A stretch of DNA of 64,000 nt from Rebecca billardiae RCC1528 (Eukaryota; Haptophyta). The translations under genes were made by a program, and so were the position numbers. Positions 28,536 to 39,037 of the stretch are shown one piece after another. Location: positions 744,001 through 808,000 of the forward strand of contig OZ251229.1 of assembly GCA_965240325.2 (NCBI GenBank). Reading direction: 5' to 3'. The notes beneath the pieces were generated by a model. The model was not told where the DNA came from, did no database searches, and saw nothing but the letters and a program-made list of their open reading frames with translations. Numbering within the stretch: position 1 is the stretch's first letter; each line of letters starts with the position of its first letter.

Positions 28536-29513
28536 ATGGTCGACGTGAGGAGCCGCAAGTGTGATCACACTGGCTGCACCAAGGGGCCTTCCTTTGGCAT
28601 GCCGGGCGACGCGCGCGCCAGCCGGTGCGCTACGCACAAGCTGGCCGGCATGGTCAACGTGAAGAGCCCCAAGTGTGATCACACCGGCTGCACCAAGGTG
28701 CCTTCCTTCGGCATGCCAGGAGACGCGCGCGCCAGCCGGTGCGCTGTGCACAAGCTGGCCGGCATGGTCAACATGGGGAGACCCGAGTGTGATCACGTGG
28801 GCTGCACCAAGTGGCCTTCCTTCGGCATGCCGGGCGACGCGCGCGCCAGCCGGTGCGCTACGCACAAGCTGGCCGGCATGGTCAACGTGGTGAGCCCCAA
28901 GTGTGATCATGCGGGCTGCACCACGCAGCCTTCCTTCGGCATGCCGGGTGACGCGCGCGCCAGCCGGTGCGCTACGCACAAGCTGGCCGGCATGGTCGAC
29001 GTGAGGAGCCCCAAGTGTGATCACGCGGGCTGCACCACGCGGCCGTACTTCGGCATGCCGGGTGACGCGCGCGCCAGCCGGTGCGCTACGCACAAGCTGG
29101 CCGGCATGGTCGACGTGAGGAGCCCCAAGTGTGATCACGCGGGCTGCACCACGCGGCCTTACTTCGGCATGCCGGGTGACGCGCGCGCCAGCCGGTGCGC
29201 TACGCACAAGCTGGCCGGCATGGTATGCAGCCCGCTCGCCATCCCCAAGCGTAGGCTGGAGCATGGCACCGGCGACCAGGGCACACGCGCAGCCAAGCGA
29301 CAGCACAAACGCACCAGCCGCATTGCCACCGTCTCGGACTCCGCCCCGCAGCTGCCCGAACTGCCGCCGCTGGTTGGGAGACTCGAGAGAGGCAACGCCG
29401 GGGCGGATTGCCAAGCGCCGCCACACGACCGTGACACGGACGATGAGTCTGACCATTGGACGGTGATGGCATCCGATCTGTCATCCCCTGCTTCCGACGA
29501 TGATGATTATTAA
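28536..29513 (+). CDS. EsV-1-7 Cys-rich repeat protein, six repeats
   Basis: The 325-residue intronless protein begins with six tandem 38-residue EsV-1-7 repeats (residues 1-228). Each has C-x4-C-x16-C-x2-H with core [18 protein letters not shown]; at DNA level they form a 114-bp tandem array with very few differences, most alike in copies 5 and 6. The tail of about 97 residues is hydrophilic and acidic at its end ([14 protein letters not shown]) and carries a basic KRQHKRTSR stretch that could act in nuclear import. Some tail motifs ([16 protein letters not shown]) are related to those of the other two EsV-1-7 genes. The ATG at 28536 lies inside a repeat, after a frameshifted partial repeat, so a longer ancestral start has probably been lost. 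Confidence 0.86.
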   Translation: MVDVRSRKCDHTGCTKGPSFGMPGDARASRCATHKLAGMVNVKSPKCDHTGCTKVPSFGMPGDARASRCAVHKLAGMVNMGRPECDHVGCTKWPSFGMPGDARASRCATHKLAGMVNVVSPKCDHAGCTTQPSFGMPGDARASRCATHKLAGMVDVRSPKCDHAGCTTRPYFGMPGDARASRCATHKLAGMVDVRSPKCDHAGCTTRPYFGMPGDARASRCATHKLAGMVCSPLAIPKRRLEHGTGDQGTRAAKRQHKRTSRIATVSDSAPQLPELPPLVGRLERGNAGADCQAPPHDRDTDDESDHWTVMASDLSSPASDDDDY

Positions 29514-29529
29514 TATAATTCCGATGATG

Positions 29530-29701
<172 letters not shown>

Positions 29702-29978
29702 CTAGCTTCATCTTTTATTCCGAGTTTTCGTCCCGGTGGCTAATAACGGTGAGCAGCGCGCGCGGGCCCGCTGGCAGCGCGGGTCACCGGGTCTCGACCG
29801 TCTCGGCCCGGCCCCGGTGCCGGTGGCCGAGTATACGTGGGGCGGTGGGGGCCCCGGGCGGGAGACTGCTGTGAGGAGCTTATTGCTGATGCTGCGCTGA
29901 TGTGATCCCGAATCCGTCTGCCGGGATATATATATATCAGGCGCGCGCTCATCCGGCGCCGAGACGATGATCCGATAT

Positions 29979-29980
<2 letters not shown>

Positions 29981-30067
<87 letters not shown>

Positions 30068-30086
30068 GGAGAGAGAGAGAGAGAGA
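29981..30086. repeat. GA microsatellite
   Basis: About 106 bases of (GA)n with a single ACGGA interruption near 30066. Confidence 0.97.
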
Positions 30087-30419
30087 TCTATGTATATTTA
30101 ACGACCCCTGGTGTATATATATATATATATGCAACCGGCAAGCGTCATCAGGCTCAGAGTGTCATGCAGCAGACACATAGAATGCGTCCGCGCGCCTTCC
30201 GACCAGGTCAGGCAGTGCGCCAGTGCGCCACCCACAGCCCTGCCCCCCTACGGGAGGCGTTCTAGCAACCGGGCGGGGGCGGCCGCAAGGGGCGCGGGCA
30301 AATCGACAATTATTACATATATATAATATAATTATAATCCGCGGAGTCGTGGGTCGTGGCGGACATCAAGGTGGCCAAACGGTATAACCGTACTAACTAG
30401 CTAGTGTCGCCGGCGGCAC

Positions 30420-30860
30420 TGACCGGTGTCGATTCCATCGTCGCCGGTCGTGCCACCTGTGTCAGTGTGCGGGTGTGATGACTGATGACTGCTCGTTATT
30501 CATCATCAGTCAAGTCAGCCACTCGGCCATCACCACAGGTACATTCGGCGGCGCCGCCGACACGACGCTGGCTGTGACCAGCGGCAGCAGCTGCGGCGAT
30601 TGCGGCCGCGCTGCTCGGATGACGTCCGAGGCAGTGGCTGTGCTGCTGGTGAGCGTCCGCTGTCGCGTCGCAGCGCTCGATGCGTTGGTGCTCGTGCCTT
30701 GCTCCAGCCCGCGCTTGTGCACACCACTCAGAAGGAACTCCATGCTGGCCAGCTTGTGCTCAGAGCACCAGCTGGCGCTCGAGTCGCCCGGCATGCCGAA
30801 CGAAGGCCGCTCGGTGCAGCCGGTGTGACGACACTTGGGGGTCTGTACGTCGACCATGCC
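30420..30860 (-). repeat. Recent duplication of an EsV-1-7 gene 3' end (copy 2)
   Basis: Nearly identical partner of 24800-25220 in the same orientation. Differences include a GCA insertion (one extra Ala/Ser codon) and a few substitutions. Confidence 0.85.
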
Positions 30861-31676
30861 GGCCAGCTTGTGCGCAGCGCACCAGCTGGCGCGGGAGCCG
30901 CCCGGCATGCCGAACGAAGGCTGCGTGGTGCAGCCCACGTGAGCACACTTGCGGCTCTTCACGTCGACCATGCCGGCCAGCTTGTGCGCAGCGCACCGGT
31001 TGGCGCGCGCGTCGCCCGGCATGCCGAACGACGGCACCGTGGTGCAGCCCAGATGATTACACTTGCGGATCACCCGGTGTATCATGCCGTCCAGCTTGTG
31101 CACAGCGCACCGGCTGGCACGCGCGTCGCCCGGCAGGCCGAAGTAAGGCTCCTTGGTGCAGCCTGCGTGATCACACTTGCGGTGCTTCAAGTCGACCATG
31201 CCGACCAGCTTATGCGCAGCGCACCAGCTGGCGCGCGAGTCGCCCGGCATGCCGAACGAAGGCTGCTTGGTGCAGCCCACGTAAGCACACTTGAGGCTCC
31301 TCAAGTCGACCATGCCGGCCAGCTTGTGCGCTGCGCAATGGCTGGCACGCGCGTCGCCCGGCATGCCGAAATAAGGCTCCTTGGTGCAGTCGGCGTGATC
31401 ACACTTGCGACACTTGCGTGGGTACATGCAGGGGTACATGTTGACCATGCCGGCCAGCCTGTGCATGCCGCACCGGCTGGGGCGCGCGTCGCCCGGCATG
31501 CCCCACCCATGCTGCTTGGTGCAGCCCTGATGACCACACTTGCGGCTCGCCGCGTTGATCATGCCGGCCAGCTTGTGCGCAGCGCACCGGCTGGCACTTG
31601 CGTCGCCCGGCATGCCGTACGAACACAGGTTGGTGCAGCCGGTGTGCTCACACGTGCGGTACTTCAGGTCGACCAT
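30510..31676 (-). CDS. EsV-1-7 Cys-rich repeat protein, eight repeats
   Basis: The 388-residue intronless product is mostly eight EsV-1-7 repeats (residues 1-312). All but the third have the 38-residue period; the third has a seven-residue insertion (YPCMYPR) before its first cysteine. All eight keep C-x4-C and C-x2-H. Copies are more diverged than in the plus-strand neighbour, so this array is probably older. The C-terminal 75 residues match the gene at 24896-25867 at about 95 percent. Upstream of the ATG (31676) an in-frame decayed repeat (APRGSAHKLAG) lacks its cysteine, so the start may have moved inward. It is the third member of a 7-kb cluster. Role unknown; related proteins are developmental regulators in brown algae. 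Confidence 0.86.
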   Translation of the reverse strand: MVDLKYRTCEHTGCTNLCSYGMPGDASASRCAAHKLAGMINAASRKCGHQGCTKQHGWGMPGDARPSRCGMHRLAGMVNMYPCMYPRKCRKCDHADCTKEPYFGMPGDARASHCAAHKLAGMVDLRSLKCAYVGCTKQPSFGMPGDSRASWCAAHKLVGMVDLKHRKCDHAGCTKEPYFGLPGDARASRCAVHKLDGMIHRVIRKCNHLGCTTVPSFGMPGDARANRCAAHKLAGMVDVKSRKCAHVGCTTQPSFGMPGGSRASWCAAHKLAGMVDVQTPKCRHTGCTERPSFGMPGDSSASWCSEHKLASMEFLLSGVHKRGLEQGTSTNASSAATRQRTLTSSTATASDVIRAARPQSPQLLPLVTASVVSAAPPNVPVVMAEWLT

Positions 31677-32320
31677 GCCGGCCAGCTTGTGCGCAGAGCC
31701 CCGGGGGGCACGCGCGGTGGTCGAGCGACCAGCAATTGCCCGCTTTGCGGCTTGCGCCGTTGCCGGCGCTTTTCACCCAGCACACTGACGCGGTCTCAGC
31801 GCCAGCGCGAGTGGGCACTTGGAGCCTGCGGCGGGGCGCGCAGAGAAGGGTAGGTGTCGCGAGTCACAATTCTGCCGCGCGCAACCGATGTGCCTCGGGC
31901 AGCAGTACGACCTTCGTCGGTGTAGGCTCAGAAAGCTAGCGCTGGGCGGGCACGGGGTCAGGCCTCGACCAGAGAGCTCAAAGCTTCAGCCAGTGGTGGT
32001 GCGGGTGCGTGTGAGTGCGTGGCAGTGGGCGTGGATGCGCGGTGGGTGTACCTGGATCGGTCGTCCGCGACCGGGGAGCTCCTCGGCGTCTTATGCAGAA
32101 CACGCAGGGAGGGGATGGCGGTCGCCCCCCGTGCGGGGTGAGGCGGCCCCGTGACCACACAAGCCACGAATTGCATTCAGATTTTGCCGTATGGGGGTAT
32201 TCTGTAGTCATCGTCTCCCTTCATCGGCAAGACAAGCCCAGCCGCCCATCAAAGGCAGGTGGGCCGGGCTGGCTGGCCTCCCGCGCGGGCTGCTAACGCT
32301 CCGGGCGGGGGCCGGCGGCG
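31677..32320. promoter_or_regulatory. Divergent interval between EsV-1-7 and channel genes
   Basis: The region holds upstream sequences of both flanking genes. Near 31680-31720 is a decayed EsV-1-7 repeat. The rest shows no gene of credible composition. Confidence 0.4.
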
Positions 32321-34193
32321 ATGGCGAGCGCGACGGTGATGCCCATGGACGAAGCGGCGCGTGTCGCAGCGCAGCTCCACACGGTCAAGCACGAGCTCAA
32401 GCCGTGGCAGCGCCGTCTCCTCACGATCATCGACCGATGGGGCGACTCGGCGCGCGCGCTGTGGGAGACGGTCATCTGCGCGTCGATCATGCCCCTCCTC
32501 ATCTACGTGCCGATGAGCGCGGCGTTCGACGTGGACTCGTCGTCAGTCGCGCCCGAGGGCTACGTGGGGCTGTTCTTCTTCATCCACGCCATCAACGCCA
32601 TCGACCTCATCGTCTCGCTCTCGCTGCCCGCGCCCGACATCAACGCCAAGCCGCTACGGCCAGAGAAGCTGCCGACGGGGCTGACGTTCGAGGCGGTGGT
32701 GGGCGTCACGCTGTCCGAGCACATGCGCGCGTATTCCTCATCCTCCTCCGCCTTCCTCGACGTGCCCGGCGTGCTCGCCCCGCTCATCGCGGACGTGGTG
32801 ATCGCGTCGGGCTCGCGCGCGATGCCCGTGTACGCGACCAACCTGCTCAAGTTGCTCGTGCTGCTGCGCATGCGGCGGATGATGAGCGCGCACGAGCTGC
32901 TCACGAAGATCACGGAGTTCTGGGACCAGCAGGACTACTTCGCCAAGTTCTGCACCGTGATCATCGTGTACGTCTACTTCTCGCACCTAGCGGGCTGCGC
33001 GTGGATCGCGCTGTACAACCACTTTGACGACCCGCCGCCGCCCGGCCACTTCCTGCGCGCGTGCGTGGTGGGCGTCGAGCCGGGCGCGGCGGAGGACGGC
33101 GCCGGGCCGGTCGAGTCGTGCTACCTCCGCTCGTTCTACCTCTCCATCATGATCTTCACCCTCTTCGGCTTCCCGCCCGAGTTCTCGCCCGCCACGACCG
33201 CGGAGATGGTGTTCACGTGCTCGCTGCTCACCGTGGGTGCGATGCTCAACTCGACGATCTTCGGCACGATCGCGATGTACATCCGGCAGGCGAGCCGCGA
33301 CCGCGACCGGCGGCAGCACGTGCTCGACGACGTGAACGACTTCATCGCCGACCACGAGGGCAAGCTGCCGCCCGAGCTCAAGGCGGCGCTGCGGTACCAC
33401 ACGTACTTTCTGCACAAGCACAGGCACATGGCATCCAACGCGATGATTGAGCTGATGCCGCCGTCGGTGCAGCAGGACGTGGCGTACGCGCTGCACAGGC
33501 GGCAGCTGGAGGACGTGCCGCACTTCTCCTCGCTCCCGCCCATCTCGATCGCGCAGCTCGCGCGCAACCTGCAGACGCAGCACTTCATGCCCGGCGACAC
33601 GGTCGTGACGGAGGGCGAGACGCACCTCAACCCGTCGATGTACTTTGTCTACTTGGGGCGGCTGGCGACGATCAAGCACTTCTCGCGCACGTGGTCGAGG
33701 ACCAAGTCGATGCGCACGAACGTGAGCGAGGCGGCGACCCACGCCGCGCGCACGCTCTCGCGCAACATCTCGCGCACCTCCAGCCGGCCCGCCGACTCGC
33801 CGCCCGGCTCGTCGGCGCCGAGCCGAGTGAACTCGTCCGCCCTCGGCCTCCGCACAAACTCGCGGCGCGCGTACAGCTGCGCGGACGAGGTGGGGACGGA
33901 GGGCAGCGAGAGCGCGCCGGGGAGCATGCGGGGCAGCCGCGCGGCCAGCCGCGCCAGCAGCCGCCCCTCCTCGCCCGACGTGATGCGCGCCTCGCGCGGA
34001 GCTGGCGGCGGCGGCGGCGGCAACTTCGCTCGCACCTTCAGCAGCCCGGCCGCGGGGCCGGCGGCCGCGAGCGCCGGGGCGTGCGGCGGCGTGCGGCCGG
34101 CGAGCCCTGTGCGCGGCGCGCGCCCTGTGAGCCCTGTGCGCACTGCGCGCATCTCCAGCCCACGCGGCGGCTCTCGAGCCGCCCCGTGCGACG

Positions 34194-34224
<31 letters not shown>

Positions 34225-35099
34225 GCGGCGCGCGGGCGGCTTCCCCGTGTCCGCGCGAGCGTCCGAGGCCGCGAGGCCGCTGCCCGGGGAGTCGCCGAGC
34301 GCGGCCGCGCGCCGCGCGTGGCTCAAGTCGGCGCACGCGGTGAAGGCGGTGCGCTGGATGGCTGAGCGGCGCAGCAGTGCGATGACGGAGGTGGGCACGG
34401 ACCTGGGGCTCGATGACCCGCCGCCGCGCCCGCCGCGCGCCGCGCACCCAGCGGAGCGCGCCGAGCGCGCGGAGGGCGAGCGCGCGCGCGTGGCCGCGCC
34501 CGGCTCGCCCGCGGGCGGGGGTCGCGCGGGCAGCGCGCTCAAGTCGAGCCCGATGCTCACGGCGCAGAAGCTACGGCTCAAGGCGGGGCGGCGCGCTCGG
34601 CAGGCGCGCGGCGACGCGTCGCACCACCACGACGCCGACGGCTCCGCCACGCCGCCCCGGCGGCGCGGCTCGCGGCTCGCCGGCCAGACACACAACGACG
34701 TGCGCTCGTCCTCAACCAACATCCTGAGCATTCTCAAGGAGGGTGACCACTTCGGCGAGATCTCGCTGCTGCTCGAGGTGCCGCGCACAGCGACGGTGCA
34801 GGCGATCCTGCGCACCATCCTGCTCACGCTCACGCGCGAGCACCTCCTCTTCGTGCTGCGCGAGATGCCCGAGGTTCTGCGCGGGCTGGTCGACAGCGCT
34901 CGCGACCGGCTGCATCGCTCCAAGGAGACGCGCGCGCTGCGCAAGAGCTACTCGCGCTTCGGCGGGCTGGGGATGATGGGCGCGCGGGAGGCGCGGCCGT
35001 CGGGCGGCTCGGTGACGCCGCCGTTCGGCCGCCTCTCGCGCGGCGTCTCGCGCGAAGACATCGGGATCGCAGCGGCCGCGCTCGCGGGCGCGATGGCGA

Positions 35100-35137
<38 letters not shown>

Positions 35138-35818
35138 TCGGAGCCAACGGGCGTGACGTCGCAGGAGCTGCGGTACAGCTTGGCCGGGGCCGCGGCCGCG
35201 CTGGGCACGAGCAGCGGGCAGCTGCCGACCATGCACGCCGAGGACACGCCGCCCGAGACGCCCGAGGAGGACGCGCACGCCAACGTCCTCGCCTCCGAGC
35301 TGCAGCGCATCCGCGACGCGTACGACGACGCGACAGTCGGCACGCCGCCGATGCGGCCGGGCGCGCGCCAGTTTCTCCTCGACGGCCTCCCGCCGCTCGG
35401 CGCGCGCCCCGGCGCGGAGCTGAGCGGGCGGCCGCCGCCCGCCGCGCTGACGCGAGCCCAAACGAGCGGGCTCTTCGCCGAGCGCTACCGCGGGCTCTCG
35501 ACCGTCGGCTCCGAGGCGAGCATCGAGGCGCCGCCCGCCGCTGCGCCGAGCGGCGGCGCGCGAGCCGCGGAGGCGGAGCCGGCGCGTCGCGAGGTGCCGA
35601 GGCCCGGCGACGGGCTCAGCGCGCAAGAGGCCGCCGACGCGGCGACGGCGGCCGCGGCGGCGGCAGCGCAGCAGCCGCGCACCCACGAGCACAACATGAC
35701 GATGATGATGGAGGGCGTGATGAGCCAGCTACGCCGGATGCACCTCGAGCTCGCTGAGGTGCGCGGGGAGGTGGCCGGGGTGCGCAATTCGCAGCGCCGA
35801 CAGTCGATCCACAACTGA
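32321..35818 (+). CDS. Cyclic-nucleotide-gated/HCN-like cation channel with split binding domain
   Basis: The 1165-residue intronless protein follows the CNG/HCN plan. Residues 45-320 hold the S1-S6 segments, with a weakly charged S4 (K177, R183, R185, R186). The pore loop reads FTLFGFPPEF (279-288) and lacks the GYG or GYGD filter, so ion selectivity is uncertain. A C-linker (residues 325-400) leads into a cyclic-nucleotide-binding domain. Its first half (HFMPGDTVVTEGE to YFVYLGRLATI) is separated from its phosphate-binding cassette (FGEISLLLEVPRTATV, 811-826) by about 345 residues of Ser/Arg/Ala-rich low complexity. Two further low-complexity tails include polyglycine (35101-35135), and the C-terminus (MTMMMEGVMSQLRRMHLELAEV) could form a coiled coil for assembly. 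The ATG at 32321 is the first in frame. It probably sits in the plasma or flagellar membrane. Confidence 0.9.
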
Positions 35819-36735
35819 CGACGACTGCGGGTCACGTCTTGGGCCAGGCCAGCGCTCAGGGCGCTGATTCGGCTGGTTTGCTTTCGAATACATGCAGTAC
35901 TCGTGTGCTGCATATATGCTACCAGCGCGCGCTGTGTACTCGTTTACTACACGAGCTACAGCGACCGGCCATGCCGGCCCGGACCAGGGAGTAGTGCCTA
36001 GTGGCCCGGGGTTATGTCAGAGCGCTCGTTGGAACTTGAGCGGGGGTGGAACTTGACACCGCATTTCCCAGCGAAGTGCCCCATCTCGGCGGGGCTGGCA
36101 CGGTCGGCACACGCTCCTGAGCGCTCGCTTCGCGGTGCGGCAGGCCTTGGGCAGCCCAGACAGACATGCCGCGACCGAATTACCGGGCCATGCGGCAATG
36201 GGCATGCGCGCACCACACCCGCGCTACATGGCCTGCGCGCTGGACGACTGAGTCTGAGAGGCAACGCCGAAACACTGCATTCCACTGCCCCGCATGCACC
36301 CCGAGTCACCTTCAGAGGGCGTCGACGAGCGCAGAGCGGGTGCGTGGGAGTTCGACCAACTCGTGTACCTTCTTGCAAGCACCAGCGGCGAGGTCGCAAG
36401 CCGAACCTTGACCAGCCGTGGAACTTGAGCTGGTCGGCAGCAAAACCACCGTTTATAACCCGGATCAAGTTAGCAGCGTGCGAGGAGGAGGCGCGGTGCG
36501 CGTCCGCGGCTGGCGAGAGGCGTCCGGACCGTGCCGTTCTCGGCCGCGCCCGCGCGCTTCCCGCCGCCGCAGGCCCCGTGTACGCCCGTCGTCGCCCTCG
36601 CCGCGCGGGCGCCAAACCGGCGTCAAGTTATTCCAACGAGCGCTCCATACGACTTACAAGTTACTAATACTACGGGGAGTCCGGGGGCAGGCATCAGCAG
36701 ATCGAATCCGATGATGATGAATATATATGATGTGT

Positions 36736-36779
<44 letters not shown>

Positions 36780-36921
36780 GCTGACGACGATACGACGACA
36801 TCAATAATTCATCGGACAAATACGCGGTCGATCGTCGCGACGTCATGTACGGCGCCCCGTGATGCCGATCAGCCCGATCACGGTCACGGATTATACTCAG
36901 ATCAGCGCCCGACGGCGACGA
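35819..36921. other. Intergenic with inverted-repeat element and TA microsatellite
   Basis: Between the channel and sialyltransferase 3' ends, which converge. Contains the candidate inverted-repeat element 36020-36645 and (TA)n at 36737-36777. No credible gene. Confidence 0.6.
36020..36645. mobile_element. Candidate MITE-like element bounded by 15-bp inverted repeats
   Basis: GAGCGCTCGTTGGAA at 36020-36034 is matched exactly in inverted orientation at 36631-36645, and both are followed inward by an ACTTGA-type motif. The inside has no convincing ORF. No target-site duplication was evident, so this is tentative. Confidence 0.4.
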
Positions 36922-38754
36922 TCACGCGCGCCAACGCGTCATGCCAAGCGCGTGCAGCAGGTGCTGATGGAGCTCGGCCAGCAGACGGTCCGTGCCCATG
37001 CGCTGCGCCCCGGGCGAGCGCACGCGCAGCCCCCGCGCTCGCGCCGCCTCGGCCGCCGCGCACCGCGGCGCCACCCCGCCCTCGTCGTAGTAGTGGCCGT
37101 ACGTCTTGTCGCGCGCGGGCGCCGTGCTGAAGAGGCCGACGCCGTACACGTCTACGCGCTCGCACAGCCCGAGGGCGAGGTGCAGCGCGCTGCCGCCCGT
37201 GCCGCGCAGGGCAAAGTCAAGCGAGTGGCGCGCCGTGCGCTGCGGTCGCTGCCATGCCAGCCGCACGCCAGCAGCGCGCGCGGCTCGCAGCGCGGCGGGC
37301 GAGTAGTCGCCGCGCGAGGGCGGCTCGCAGCACGGGTGCAGCGTGGTCGAGGTGGAGCGCCGCTCCCACCAGTACGCGGGCAGCACGCACAGCCGCTCCG
37401 CGCGCAGCGCCGCCGCGTGCCGTGGCCACTCAGGGCGCCCTGGCGGTAGGCAGCTCAAGCGCACGTCAGTGCGAGCGCCACCCAGCGCAGCCGGCGCAGC
37501 CGCGACCGCGCCACTGACGCCGCCGCCGTCCCGTGCGTCCGCCGCGGCCGCGTGCAGCTGCGCGCTGTTCGAGCGCAGCACCAGCTCGTGCGCGTCAATC
37601 TCGGCGCCGAGATCGATCGCACGGCCGGACTGGTCGCGGCCGCGGGCGCAGCGCAGCGAGTGGCCACTGCCGACCACGGCGCAGCTGCGGGCCGCGAACG
37701 GCGGTGGGGTGTGCGAGAGGCCCGATGCGTCCGGCTCGGCGGCGCGGAGCAGGGCGCGCACCTCGGCCAAAGCGGCGGGGCCGCGGCGCGAGCCAAAATG
37801 CTGACGCAGCAGCATGTCAAGCGTCACCGCCTCCGCCTGCTCGCCTTCTGCAGCCGCCGTCGGCGCTGCCCGCGCGGGCGTGTCGCCGACCTGCGCATTG
37901 TGCGGGCCCGGTAGATCTGACGAGGCTCGCCAGAGTGGCGAGGTGGTGCGCACGGCGCGCCACCACCGACCGAGTGCGAGCAGGTCAAAGCCAAAGCAAC
38001 CCGCCCGGTGCCGCGCGCCGAGGCCGGCGGCGGAGAGGTTGGCGGCAGCACCGCCGCCCACTGAGGCCGCCCGGCGCACGCCGGCGGGCTGCATCCGCCC
38101 GCGGCGCAGCGGAGGCGTGCGCATGGTCGGCACGTGGGCGCTGGCTGAGTCTGAGACCAGATCCAGCCGGCGGCGCCGACGCGCGTCTGGTTCAGCCGCG
38201 TGCACGCCCGTCCTGCGGATCTGCATCCCCACGGCGAAGTCGGCACTGCCGTGCGGCTCGCAGACGGAGGCCAGCATGGCGGCATCGGGGAGGCAGACGG
38301 TTACATCCGAGAGCGACGGGGAGACGTGTACGGCGCACGGTGCTGACGCGTCGCACAGCACACCGCGCGCGTGCAGGTCGCGCGTCAGGCGCGCGGACAG
38401 CGTGCTGGCCAGAGCCCGGCGCCTGAGCAGCTCGGCGGTGCGCCCGCCCGAGAGCGGAGGCGAAGCCACGCCGGTCGCGCTGGCCGGCGGCAGTACGGCA
38501 AGCAGCAGTGCATCGATCAGACGCGGCCGCGTCCCCCACTCCGAGTCCGGCAGCTGGCGCGTGTGCCGACACACCGCCCTCCATCCCATCAGCTTGCGCG
38601 GTGGACCTAGGCTGCCGGGCGGCAGCGGCGTTGCAGACACGTTACCTGCAGTACGCAGCAGCGCATCGCGCGACCGCCCCGTCGGCGCAGCGCAGGGGTG
38701 CGCGAGCATCAGCAGCATCAGCAGGTTGAAGACGAGGGGGCAATGCGCCGCCAT
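36922..38754 (-). CDS. GT29 sialyltransferase-like protein
   Basis: The 610-residue type II membrane protein has a hydrophobic N-terminal anchor (LVFNLLMLLMLAHP, residues 7-20), a long low-complexity stem, and a GT29 domain in the C-terminal 260 residues. The L-sialylmotif is visible from about residue 358 (CAVVGSGHSL, then DAHELVLRSNSA), the S-motif at about 517 (TGGSALHLALGLCERVDVYG) and the VS-type motif HYYDEG near 553. Cysteines in the L and S motifs are placed for the family disulfide. GT29 enzymes use CMP-sialic acid, or CMP-Kdo in plant relatives, in the Golgi; which donor applies cannot be read from sequence. The ATG at 38754 is the natural start before the anchor. Intronless. Confidence 0.86.
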   Translation of the reverse strand: MAAHCPLVFNLLMLLMLAHPCAAPTGRSRDALLRTAGNVSATPLPPGSLGPPRKLMGWRAVCRHTRQLPDSEWGTRPRLIDALLLAVLPPASATGVASPPLSGGRTAELLRRRALASTLSARLTRDLHARGVLCDASAPCAVHVSPSLSDVTVCLPDAAMLASVCEPHGSADFAVGMQIRRTGVHAAEPDARRRRRLDLVSDSASAHVPTMRTPPLRRGRMQPAGVRRAASVGGGAAANLSAAGLGARHRAGCFGFDLLALGRWWRAVRTTSPLWRASSDLPGPHNAQVGDTPARAAPTAAAEGEQAEAVTLDMLLRQHFGSRRGPAALAEVRALLRAAEPDASGLSHTPPPFAARSCAVVGSGHSLRCARGRDQSGRAIDLGAEIDAHELVLRSNSAQLHAAAADARDGGGVSGAVAAAPAALGGARTDVRLSCLPPGRPEWPRHAAALRAERLCVLPAYWWERRSTSTTLHPCCEPPSRGDYSPAALRAARAAGVRLAWQRPQRTARHSLDFALRGTGGSALHLALGLCERVDVYGVGLFSTAPARDKTYGHYYDEGGVAPRCAAAEAARARGLRVRSPGAQRMGTDRLLAELHQHLLHALGMTRWRA

Positions 38755-39037
38755 CGTTCTGATGCTGGGATTTCATACGTATGTCGTACAATCATCATGA
38801 CAGTTTACCCACATTGGCACATACCGTAGTATCGGGGGTATAAGAATAAGAGACCGCACACCTGTGCTCAGGCAGGACTACGCACCCATGGTGCTAGCCT
38901 CACGTGTAGTCCCTGCTGATGGCTTGGAAATGTATGAGTCCCGCGTCCCGGATGTCGTCACCGTCACTACTCACTAGTCAGCGTCGGCGCCGGCATACCC
39001 ATGTCCTACACGGTGTTGCCAATGCCCGTCATCAAAG
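38755..39037. other. Intergenic, no gene seen
   Basis: Short interval upstream of the sialyltransferase and downstream of the 2OG oxygenase. A stretch near 38840-38880 (TAAGAATAAGAGAC then a GCTCAGGCAGG block) resembles 3817-3850, suggesting another small dispersed repeat. Confidence 0.5.

Noticed and set aside
28490-29220. CRISPR-like regularly spaced repeats
   Set aside because: The 114-bp units are contiguous coding repeats with no unique spacers and encode the EsV-1-7 motif.
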